Shown piece by piece: positions 43,368 through 54,398 of a DNA stretch of 64,000 nucleotides. The first letter of the stretch is position 1. The number at the start of each line of letters is the position of its first letter. The DNA is from Clytia hemisphaerica (Eukaryota; Cnidaria; Hydrozoa; Leptothecata; Clytiidae). The stretch is from positions 62,001 to 126,000 of the forward strand of contig CACVBU010000635.1 of assembly GCA_902728285.1 (NCBI GenBank), given 5' to 3'. The notes under the pieces are model-generated. The model ran no database searches, was not told the origin of the DNA, and saw nothing but the letters and a program-made list of their open reading frames with translations. The translations under genes were made by a program, and so were the position numbers.

Positions 43368-44741
43368 TAAACTGCAGACCAGAAAAAATTAAAACGAACG
43401 GAGATATATCAATTTCAAAGACCGACGACTAACCAAATGCGCGCGGCTTTCATCCAATAGCCGCCCGAAATTCTACTATTTATCTGATATTCCGATGGCG
43501 GATTGGCGGCCGCCCACGCTAAAACTCCAATTTCCCACCGGAAAGGCATGACAGTCAGCCTATGATGTGCTGCACCCCACTAAAAATATTTCGGTTGGAC
43601 CCGTCAATCCCCGAAAACGAGGACTGGGTTACCAGACTTCCCGCTGCAAAATTCTTGACGCGGTCTCGATAAATTCCGTAATGTAAACCTTCCAGATGCT
43701 GAAAAAAATTTTCCTGACCTTCAGAGCTTTAGTACGGCTGATGAAATTTTCACCATCTGGGTGCCAGATAATCTACGACAAACATTTTTTTAGTCTTCAA
43801 TAGAAAATACTTGCGATAGGATTGTATATATGCTTATATATAGTTTTATTGCCCACCAAGGTGGAGTAGTACAATTTTTAAAAAGAAGAAAAAGGTTGAA
43901 ACTCTTAAAAAAAGAAACGGTGGCGCAGATCAAAGGCACTTGCTTTATAAGAATCAAATCAAGAACTCTTGATTGAAGGCAGAATGCCTTTCGATAATTA
44001 GTTGTTACAAAGTAAACAATGGATGGCGAAGAAGATGTACATATTTATTTTTCTTGCAAGCACCGGCCTAATAAGAATCAAAGCAATAACTTTCGATTAA
44101 AGCTAAAATACCTTAAATTAATTAAGTCCTTTCGTAAGGGTGCGACACAAGCTTATTTTAAAATTTATTCTAAATTAATTACTTTAAATAAAATGGACGA
44201 GCTCATCTAAGCTCGGTAAAGCGTATTCACAAATGAAAAGCATAACTGTAAAGTTTAAACTCAGCCACACAACTATCAAACGGAAAAACGACATCAATCG
44301 TATGTTTAAAATATTTTTCTTTCAAGCATAACAAAATAGAAAAGGTAGTTATAACCTATCAAATAATCTTTTTTCTAAAAAAATACAACATGTTAAAAAT
44401 AAATAATAAAATGATGAAAATGTTTTTCTTTTTTATGCGAAATAGGTTACGATATAACATCATGTGATAAGACAAAATGTTTAAGTGTCGCCAGATTGAA
44501 AATTTAAGGGCCACCGATGAACGCTCAAGGCTCAATTATATTACATAAATCGCCTGCCAGACTTTTTCCTATACTAATGAAAAATGATCTAATTTTTCAA
44601 AATTTTTGCATAAAACTGAACAGCTCTTCTATTTATTCTTTTGAAACAAGCCACAATCGAGGATGTTTGGCGACTACCCTTTAAACAATGTAATGGGTTA
44701 TAATAAATAAGTTGTCCTTTTTAATAATATAATAATTATTA

Positions 44742-45165
44742 ATCAAAAACTAGATATACTCTTTTATGTACCATATAAACAATAAAAACAATTGCCTGCC
44801 TCTTGCAGCAAAGCCTACTTAAAAAGTAATGTCAATCAAAAAGTGAGCTAAAAAATAACAAAAGATAGGGAAAAATTATCTTTTTTAAATAAAAACTAGA
44901 TACTCTTTTAAAAACTAGATACTCTTTTATGTACCATATATACAATAAAAGCAATTGCCTCTTGCAGCAAAGCCTACTTAAAAAGTAATGTCAATCAAAA
45001 AGTGAGCTAAAAAAATAACAAAAGAGAGGAAAATTTCTTTTTTCAAATAAAAACTAGATACTCTTTTATGTACCATATATACAATAAAAACAATTGCCTC
45101 TTGCAGCAAAGCCTACTTTAGTAATATAAATCGATAAAGTAAACTAAAGAAAAAAATAACGAAAG
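44742..45165. repeat. Three tandem copies of a ~150-bp unit inside the MULE
   Basis: Each copy runs AACTAGATACTCTTTTATG, ACCATATA(T/A)ACAATAAAA, CAATTGCCTCTTGCAGCAAA, GCCTACTT and an AT-rich tail. Copies differ by small indels. The second begins with a partial duplication of AAAACTAGATACTCTTTT. It lies just beyond the transposase stop. Confidence 0.8.
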
Positions 45166-45373
45166 AGTTATCTTGCGGGCAAGAATATTCGAAAAAACTG
45201 AATATGTTAGGAACCCAAGAAATAATAAAATTAATGGTGATTTGGACGGGAAAAACACTGGTAGCTTAGGAAGCTGCAAACATTGAAGAAGTATAAAGAT
45301 TAAGGATGTTTAAAAAAGGTTTTAAGGCTACATGGTTTAGCGTAGAATAACTTCATAAAACATATAAAATAAA

Positions 45374-48300
45374 CTATTCTATAATCAAATCAAACTCCTC
45401 TCTCAACTTGAGTTTGTGAGCAAGTTTTGGTGGCGAGACTTTTGAATCGATCACAACGTTCTGCAGTGTAAGCACTTTATCCGGGAATTCCTGTTCGATG
45501 CATTTTTTTCTTAAGTGAAAATAACAATTTTCTTTACCTTTAGACACTCTCAATTGACTAGTGCCTTTGATTTGGTACACACGATGTATTTTAATGCCCA
45601 AAATCATGTCATTTGGTGGACGGGGTAATTTGCCGCGCTCGGTTTCACGATACTTTTTGTGACAACCCTGACATGTCGTTGAACGCGTTTGGTTAATGTA
45701 TACCAAGTGGAATTTGTTGTTGTCTTCAATAACTTGCCTGGCTGGTCGCTTGTCCTCGTAACCTTCGGTACTTCTTTCTATAGCTTTTTTGCGTTTCCTT
45801 GGCTTTTGATTTTTCTTCTTTCCTGCATTCTCCGGTTGGACTTGTTGCAAAACATTCTCAAAAGTAGGGATCCATTTGGTTAGATGGTGCTCAAGAATAC
45901 CCAAATGGTACGCGATGGTAATGGAATGTGCACAGATTCCTAGAGAGTAAATTAAATTTTATACAACACATACCCGAAAAAATGAATCAATTCATTGTAC
46001 TGTGGAGTAAATCATAAACACGCTAGTGTTAATAACAAATTGAAATGGGTGGTTTTTTATAAAATACAGAGTTGGTTGGTAGAGTGGAGGGTGAGCTTCA
46101 AAAATCGAAAAATTAAGGAACGGGGAGGGCTGTTGATTAGGCACCTGGGTGCAGTTTCCTCCAGGGTTAGTAAAAAACTTTTTAGCCCCTTCACCCCTAC
46201 CAGAAAATGGAGAAAATATAATTTTTTATAAAAAACTCACAGCCGAAAGGGGGAGAAGAAACTATGAATTTGGAAGGATAGTAGTCATACCTTGTGTAGT
46301 CTTGTATCGTTCACAATCACAAATTATATTCCGATTTTGTTGGACTGACACCCGATGGACGTTATCTGCTATGCTTCTTGACTTTAAGAAGAAGGAGTTT
46401 TGAAGGAGGCTTGATTTCTCGACAGAAGTGAAAAAATTATCAAGGTAGTATTTTGCACCATTCCAATCGATGGAGAGATGGCCGGGAAGACCAGAGACAT
46501 CAAACTCTGGAAACTCGTGCGGAAATAAGCTGAGAGTTGCGTCGTGTGGAAATGAACGTGTGGTTTCATCAAGTACGATTTCATTATTTCGAAGTGGAGT
46601 TTCATCCAGAAGTGTGGTTTCATCTTCATCTGATGACCATATCTGATATCTTTGCAACCCTGACGTCGAAGGTTGACAAGAATCTAAAGAAATGAGTAAG
46701 TTGATTAAATCATTTGTATATCAAATTTCTGATAGATTCTTCAGAAAACTCAACCAAAACATAAAATCTCAAAGGGCTCAAGATGTAGTAAAAAATAAAG
46801 AAATTTAAAGATCCCTATGGAAACCACTTATCAAACAAGACCCCTCTTAAATTCTTGGTAAACTTCCTTAGGAAAATAAGAGAAGAAACAGATAGACCCC
46901 TGAAATTGTTTAAAGATCTCAGACCCCCTGAGATTAGAAACTGAAACCCACTTCTTTTGTTTCGACAAAACATATAGTTAAATTGAAACTGCGAAATAAT
47001 AATTGGAGAATATTTACCACCATTTGACGTTTCCTTGTTTTTGGGTTGACTTTTAGAATTGCGTGTGATAGACGTGTCTGATATCGGTTGAGCTAAAACG
47101 TGTATGAACAAAATGAGATAAACAAAAATGCCAAATTTAAATAAGCAGATTACATGATTATCATTTGACTAAAATTTTGATTTCATTCTTAGGGTTTCGT
47201 GGCCTCTACGCTAAAGATGATTTACTATCTCAAAATGTTCGAAGTTGGATAAAACAGGCAAAATATATAACAAAATGCAAAGCCTACTCTGAATGCAAAA
47301 ATTAAAGCCAAAGGAAAACTATCGTACAGTTACCTCTTTTAGAGCTGTTTGGGCTGTAATCAGGGAATTTCCCACAAAACTGAGCCTTTTTGGAATCTTT
47401 TTCTTTTTTTGTCATTTGATCCCAAGTGGGGTAATCGATGAGCCGCTTTGAGAATGCAGGAGTAAGTTGATAAGGTCCTGAAAATGAAGTGCATGCATGC
47501 ATTCAAAAACAATTCCTTGCAAATATAGAAGATGAAGGCGCATATAAAATTAACCACATCTATCTTAAATTCAAATCCCAAAATGTTTAAAAATTGTTTG
47601 AATTAATTCGGTGCAAGCGATTATGAATGCTTTGGTATGATTATTTCAAAAATTAATGGGCATTCTGCTCAGTTCTGCTCTGTTATCATTGACATAGGGT
47701 TTCTAAATACATATAACATTCAATAACAAATAATGAAAAAAAAGTATTAACCTTGGTTGATGATTACACGTTCCAAGTTGCGAAAATGTTCTGCAGTCAT
47801 GTCGATGTATTCCCGAGCTGCCTCGGTCCAAGAGGACAACGATGAGGGCTTTCCTGACGTTTGATGGTCCATCTTATTCTGCCAGATTCTGCTCTTGTAT
47901 TTGCTGTGGGTTGACTCGATCGCATTTGTGTATAGAAAGTTTTCACCTAGACCAGCAGTCCTACGAACACCAGCCAACATTCCGTCAGCAATATCGTGCA
48001 TGATATATGTTTGAAAGTAATCACCAAATTGCATCACTACTTGTGAGCTCTGACCATTTATGATAGGCTTTCGGGATTCGGGGGTAGAAATCATCACGAT
48101 CTTCAGAATCGACAAGACCTTTAACCTAAAAGGTAACATAGCAGCAAATAATGAGCCTAAATTTGTATGGTATAGGAAGACAGGTAAATGTATCTTTCTT
48201 GGGAAGTGAGAAAACTATAGCTGACATTACCAATAGCAAAGCGCGCTAGAAAAGAGAAACTTGGACAGACATGGACCCGTTAAATGGACATAATAGTTTT

Positions 48301-51300
48301 TAAAATAGACCTTACTTTTGTTTGATCATTTCCAAAGATGTCCTGCAGAATAATTTTTTTGGCCATACCATCAAGCCTCAAATCTGTCATTTTTAAGTTG
48401 ATATCATCTTCCATGTGCTTGCGACAGTAAAGAAAGTTAGCGTAAGGTAGCTCTGTCATGAGGCCTCTCTGTATAGCCTTTTCCCGATCCATTCCCATAA
48501 AAAGAATTTTCTTGACTTCCGGGTTTATTTGGATGATTGTTTGGGCAAGGTAACGATGCACTGATTGATCATCTTTGGTATGAAACAATGCAGGACCAGG
48601 TATCCATGGTGTTTTGTGATCTTTTCTTCTAATCACTTTACCATATTGGTAACATGTTGGTGTAACGTAAAACTTTCCAACGTTGAAAGTTTTATCAATC
48701 TGAAGAACACTTAAAATAGCAGTGGGCTATAGAGACCTTTTTTTTCAAAATTAAGTTTGCATAATTTTATTTGGTTGGTTGGGACCCAAATAACATAAAT
48801 CTAAGATATTTTTGGATATTTCCAAAAAATGGCGGTTCTCCGCCCTTTTTTTTATGCCCAAAATGGGCCATTTTCGGGCCATTTTGCTTAGAAAAAAAAT
48901 CTAAAACCTGCTGTGTTGGTGCTACAACCATCAATTTAGGCTCAAAATGATCCTTGGAAAAAAGTAGGATAAGAATGTAACAATTATATACCTCTGCCAT
49001 ATATATAAACTTAAAAAATTAGGTTTTTCGGCCAAAATTGACAAAAATTGCGAAAAAACAGGGTTTTGCCTGGAAAAAAATCTAAAATCTGTTCTGTTTG
49101 TGCTACAAGCCTCAAATTAGGGTCAAAATATTCGTTGGAAAAAAGTAGGATTAGAATGTAACAATTATATACTTCTACCATAATGTAAACTTCAAAAAAT
49201 TTGGAAATTGGGCCAAAATTGACCGAAACTGGGGAAAAAAGGGTTTGCCTGGGAAAAAAATCTAAAATCTGTTCTGTTGGTGCTATGAACCTCAAATTAT
49301 GCTTAAAATATTCCTTGGAGGAAAGTAGGATTAGAATGTAACAAATATATACCTCTACCATATATATAAATTTAAAAAATTAAGTATTTAGGCCGAGATA
49401 GACCAAAACCGGGAAGAAACTAGGTTTTGCCTGGAAATAAAACCTAAAATCTGTTCTATTTGTGCTACAAACCTCAAATTAGGCTTAAAATGTTCCTTGG
49501 GAAAAAGTAGGAATCGAATGTAGCAATTACATACCTCTACCACATATAAATCGAAGTCAATCAAATTAGGTTTTCAGGTCAAAATGGACGGAAACCGGTA
49601 AAACCCAGTGTCTTCCCGGTTTCCGTCCATTTTGACCTGAAAACCTAATTTTTTTAATTTTAAATACATGGTTAGAGGTACATAATTGCTACATTCTTAT
49701 CCTGATTTTTTCCAAGGAACATTTTAAGCCTAATTTGAGGTTTGTAGCACGAAAAGCGCAGATTTTAAGTTTTATTTCCAGGCAAAACCCAGCAATTTCC
49801 TGGTGTCGGTCCATTTCGGCCTAAATAGCTAATTTTTGAATTTTATATGTGGTAGAGGTATGTAATTGCTACATTCGATTCCTACTTTTTCCCAAGGAAC
49901 ATTTTAAGCCTAATTTGAGGTTTGTAGCACAAATAGAACAGATTTTAGGTTTTATTTCCAGGCAAAACCTAGTTTCTTCCCGGTTTTGGTCTATCTCGGC
50001 CTAAATACTTAATTTTTTAAATTTATATATATGGTAGAGGTATATATTTGTTACATTCTAATCCTACTTTCCTCCAAGGAATATTTTAAGCATAATTTGA
50101 GGTTCATAGCACCAACAGAACAGATTTTAGATTTTTTTCCCAGGCAAACCCTTTTTTCCCCAGTTTCGGTCAATTTTGGCCCAATTTCCAAATTTTTTGA
50201 AGTTTACATACATGGTAGAAGTATATAATTGTTACATTCTAATCCTACTTTTTTCCAACGAATATTTTGGACCTAATTTGAGGCTTGTAGCACAAACAGA
50301 ACAGATTTTAGATTTTTTTCCAGGCAAAACCCTGTTTTTTCGCAATTTTTGTCAATTTTGGCCAAAAAACCTAATTTTTTAAGTTTATATATATGGCAGA
50401 GGTATATAATTGTTACATTCTAATCCTACTTTTTTCCAAGGATCATTTTGAGCCTAAATTGATGGTTGTAGCACCAACACAGTAGGTTTTAGATTTTTTT
50501 TCCAAGCAAAATGGCCCGAAAATGGCCCATTTTGGGCATAAAAAAGGGCGGAGAACCGCCATTTTTTGGAAATATCCAAAAATATCTTAGATTTATGTTA
50601 TTTGGGTCCCAACCAACCAAAAAAAATTATGCAAACTTAATTTTGAAAAAAAAGGTCTCTATAGCCCACTGCTACTTAAAAGATCACCTGGGACAGTACA
50701 CATCTCTTTAATGTGACCAAGGGTGGCACCAGAGCAAACCACAAATTTGATATGCGGATTAAATTGAACATTATGAACGAGTTTGGGATTTGCTGCTGCA
50801 AACGTTAGCAGCTCTTGTATTTCATCGTTTTCCTTTGGCTGTCGAATCTATAACAATAACATTGTAAATGTGTTCTGAATTTACGTTTTTGAACACAACT
50901 GTCAAAAAGATTGAAGGAATTAGCAGATTTCAAAATTAAAAAATTCTTTGTTTATGGGAGAATACATAGCTTGGACCCCTAATATAGACCTGTATGGACT
51001 ATTTTCAAAGGGGGTCCATATTGGGTGTCCAAGGTATGCATTCTCCCTTTGTATACTTTGTGACAAACTGGCTAAAAATCAAGTCAAGCTAAAAGTGATC
51101 TAGCAAGTTAAATCTAATTTAGGCGTACAGTTTTACGAGCAGGAAGTTTCACAAGGTCAAAAAGCGTGAAATGGTGACATTCACTTTCACAAATTAAAGG
51201 AAAAATTATTTGAAAGGAAATTTTTTGATAGTGCTACATCTCTTACCAAGTTGCGTGCACGCTTAATTTGTTGGGTGTTTCGGGGGAGTTCACTTCTGGA

Positions 51301-52693
51301 TTCAAAATCATCCATTCCACCAACCATTTCGAATACATCATCATAGATCCTTGATGGACCACGAACAGTGCCATCAACTGCTTTTTGTATCGTCTGTTGG
51401 GTTGAGGCAGCTGTTGGAATGAAAGCTCTTTTGTCTTTTTTTGCTAAGCCATGCGCCTTTATTACAAAGGGATGCACTTCGTTTTCATACCTGATAGATT
51501 AGATTGAGAAATATAAAATACAAATTGAACACTTGACAGGAACTAAATTAAGCAAGTTTAAAGAGTTTAAACAAAATCTGTTATATTCATTTAAATTTAT
51601 TCATAATAAACCCTAAAATTAATTAAGATTGTTCGAAATAAGGTAAAAGTAATGAATCAAGTGTGCAAAATTTCAGCCAAATCAGACAATTTTAGAAAGT
51701 CTCCAGCCTGCCCCAAAGTTTTTAATCTCGTTTTTTCAAAAATAAGGTCTGGGTAAGTTGGGAAAAATCGAAAAATTAAGAAGTTTCCAAATTTCCTGAG
51801 GGGGGTTGCCATTAAAATTAGAAAACAGACATTATTATCAGAAATTGAGAATTGGGCCTCAAATTTATAAATACCTCATATGTGATTTCACACAAAAAAG
51901 TATGCATTGACAAAGTGGAAAAACACAATGGCAACAAAAAATATCTTACCAATACTCCAAAAGTAAGAGGCCAAGTTGTTTTTCATCGTGTGTTTGAATC
52001 ACAGTCGCATCTCGATGGAAGTCATCAGAAGATTTATTTTTGTAATATACTTTGCATATGAGCAATTCAGATTCTTGTAATTTACGATCTTTTTTCGTTC
52101 TAGGCATTCTTCTTGAGGTGACAATTTCCATGTTTTCGTCAAGAGAAAACAATAGTGCCATTGGTACTATTGTTTATCCAGGAGCCGTTGTCATCAGCAG
52201 CCCAATCCTTTGCGTTTTTCAATTTTTTGGTGTCAATCAGGAAGACCATATTGTCCTGGACCCCAACAGGCTTTTTTACAGCGATTCTCCGTGATTTCTT
52301 TTTCAATAAAAGATCAATTAAAGCTTGAGGTGTAAATTTGCATTTTCCATGTCTAAGGACCGGAATTAAATGATTGTTTTTGTAATATATTAATTCATCA
52401 TCAATTGGACTTTCGTATCCATCATTTTCAGAACTTTCATCATATGACTCTTCTTGGTCAGAGTTAAGATCTTTATCATTATCATCATCATTGTGGTTCA
52501 TCAAAGTTTGGCTGTCCTGAACTGAAGTGATAGTGAGTTCTTCTTCCTTGACTGGTTGCTGTTTTTGAATAACAAAATCTTCATCTTCTCCAGACGAATC
52601 ATTGATTATGATGACCTCAACTTTTACCATTTCATGATCTTCATTATTTGACATTTTATTTTCATGCTGAAATACAATCTTTGTACAACTCAT
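45374..52693 (-). pseudogene. MULE transposase with DDE core and SWIM zinc finger, inactivated
   Basis: Exons on the minus strand: 52693-51950, 51490-51247, 50847-50674 continuing at 48716-48316 after the inserted foldback, 48125-47752, 47477-47334, 47092-47018, 46683-46291, 45939-45374 (stop). Splice phases agree apart from the lesions. The N-terminal third is acidic. The core shows the MULE catalytic order: Asp in QIDKTFNVG (48698-48700), Asp in GMDREKA (48487-48489) and Glu in NAIESTHSKYK (47915-47917). The C-terminal part has a SWIM finger (CDC in one exon, then CAH in the next), and a Cys-containing tail (CQGCHKKY). Damage: one-base frameshifts near 52145 and 48022, and a 1957-bp foldback insertion at codons for LLS/VLQ. 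The start could be 52693 or the in-frame ATG 13 codons on. It normally cuts and pastes its own element; this copy cannot as it stands. Confidence 0.85.
48717..50673. mobile_element. 2-kb palindromic foldback transposon inserted in the MULE transposase
   Basis: The two arms (about 48717-49605 and 49612-50673) are inverted copies meeting near 49.6 kb. The termini read TAGCAGTGGGCTATAGAGAC and the mirror image. ACTTAAAA lies on both sides (48709-48716 and 50674-50681), a 7-8 bp target duplication suggesting hAT-type mobilisation. Within each arm a ~170-240 bp unit repeats, each with ATGGTAGAGGTATATAATTG and CAGATTTTAG(A/G)TTTTTTTCC. The right arm is about 170 bases longer. The open frames across it repeat one another in both orientations and are not genes. 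Confidence 0.93.
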
Positions 52694-54232
52694 TTAAAAT
52701 AATCAACAACTCCTAATAATCATCATCAACAAATGGCTGCTATGAGGGGATGTTGCTAGATGGAAAATTACAACCTCCTCCCCCGGTCCTAATTATCTTT
52801 TTCGTCTATATTTTCTGATCAAGATAATGATGGAGAAATTTTTGGGTTTATCCATATTTTACACCCCCAGGAATTCACCAAGGATCAAGTGTGCAAAACT
52901 TCAGTCAAATTGGACCATTTTTTAAGTTTCCAGCCTGTCCTAAGTTTTTAGCCTTGTTTTTGGGCTAAAACTCATGACCATGCCCCCTAAAAATCAAAAT
53001 TTTGAAAAAATGAAAAAAATACCCCCAGATATTCACCCAAGGATCAAATGTGTAAAATTTCAGTCAAATTGGATCATTTTTGAAGTCTCCAGAATGACCT
53101 AAGTTTTCAGACAGACATACAGACATACAACCTCGTTCCCTGCGTATTATCAGCTTTTTGATGCTTACTGATAGCACTAGATAATACCCTGGCATTGGCT
53201 GGTTTTTGAACGCGTAAGATTACGTAATTAAAAAAAAAACGTCGTTTTTAGAAGTTCCCCCTCTCAGGGGATCAGCCAACACCCTGGGTATTCTCTGGCG
53301 TCCATAAAGTAACGTAAATAAAGCCTGGGATACACGGGGACAGGAGGGTTGACAGACATATACACACAGTATGTTAATACGGAAAGAAATTCTCAAGTTG
53401 AGAATTGAGAAGAGTAAGCCAAAGGTATTGGAATTTCATAATTTTCACCAAATTTTGTGGCAAAATATCAGAATTCTGTGATTTTTCAAAAGATTTTTTG
53501 GTTCCTTCTATTTAAATTTTTCCAACTTTTTCCAAACATTTTGCACGAGACCTCCACTGCCTGCCAAGCCACTGAGGAGGTAATGGACTAAAAAGATGGA
53601 ACAGCCCATTAATTCCCTATTCGAGAAGCTCTAAAACATTCTCTATTCTTTCAATATAAGTCTCCCAGCCAAGGCTAGTTTCCCTTTACAAAGTTGTGAA
53701 AAACAAACAGTTATATATAAAAATGAATGTAAAATTGTGAGTGTCAAGTGTAGTAGTTTTATTTTGTTCCACTCCACACAAAGTAAAGAACATATTCAAA
53801 ACAAAGCAGTTACCTATATTTAACTTGTGTACGATTTGGGAAAGTCTAGTGAGGTTCTTTGAATTCCATTTCCAGTATTGAAGAAATCAAAACACACACT
53901 TTCAAAAGATACACTTACTTTTCAACTTCCTTCGTGCAACTAACCTACAGTCGGATCAGGCTGGATTTGTGAAGTTGATTTCTCTATACAAAAGTTACTT
54001 TGTTTGAACCCGACTGATTTATTTATGCGAGCCAGTCAGTAAAATTGCAGCCGCGAGTCCACGTTTTATTTGCAAAAATGGCGGGAAAATGGTTTGTCTT
54101 CGAAGATTTGTGTTAGTATAGAAAATCATCATTTTATTCAACAAAACTGATTTTTTTTTATCAGAAAGTAAATATTGATGGCTATTATTACAGGTAAATG
54201 AAAATTCCATATGAACTTTGACAAATTTCATA
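52694..54232. other. MULE 5' non-coding segment
   Basis: Lies between the transposase start and the right terminal repeat; the promoter should be here. Two near-copies of a block reading CCAAGGATCAA(G/A)TGTG then CAGTCAAATTGGA occur at about 52880 and 53040. No further exon was found. Confidence 0.5.
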
Positions 54233-54317
54233 TGCCCCGTGCCCCGTGACCCGTAACCCGTGCCCCGTGACCCGTGACCCGGACCCGTGACCCGTGACCC
54301 GTGTTTCGAACTAGCCG
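54233..54317 (-). repeat. MULE right terminal inverted repeat
   Basis: Mirror of 43267-43367: CCCGTGACCCGTGTTTCGAA and TAGCCG at the outer end, with tandem CGTGACC and CGTGCCC units inside. Confidence 0.9.
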
Positions 54318-54398
54318 TTGGTTCGTTGAGATTTGATTGTTGAGTATAATCTTCGTAAAGCTTATGCTTTATTGTTTCGTTTTTACAGGCAAAGGAAG

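Larger units (their letters stand above)
43267..54317 (-). mobile_element. 11-kb Mutator-like (MULE) DNA transposon with 9-bp target duplication
   Basis: Inverted ends of about 85-100 bases begin CGGCTAGTTCGAAACACGGG and continue as tandem GGGTCACG and GGGGCACG units (43267-43367, mirrored at 54233-54317). TTGGTTCGT lies directly outside both ends (43258-43266 and 54318-54326); a 9-bp duplication is the MULE signature. Inside is a multi-exon transposase gene on the minus strand. The left end has one extra GGGGCAC(A)GGTCAC unit. The insertion lies about 70 bases before the splice acceptor of the first EFCAB7 coding exon. Confidence 0.93.

Noticed and set aside
48767..50711. Several repeated 65-116 codon open frames (VEVYNCYILIL-type) on both strands
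   Set aside because: They read the repeated arms of the foldback palindrome in both orientations and have no domain.
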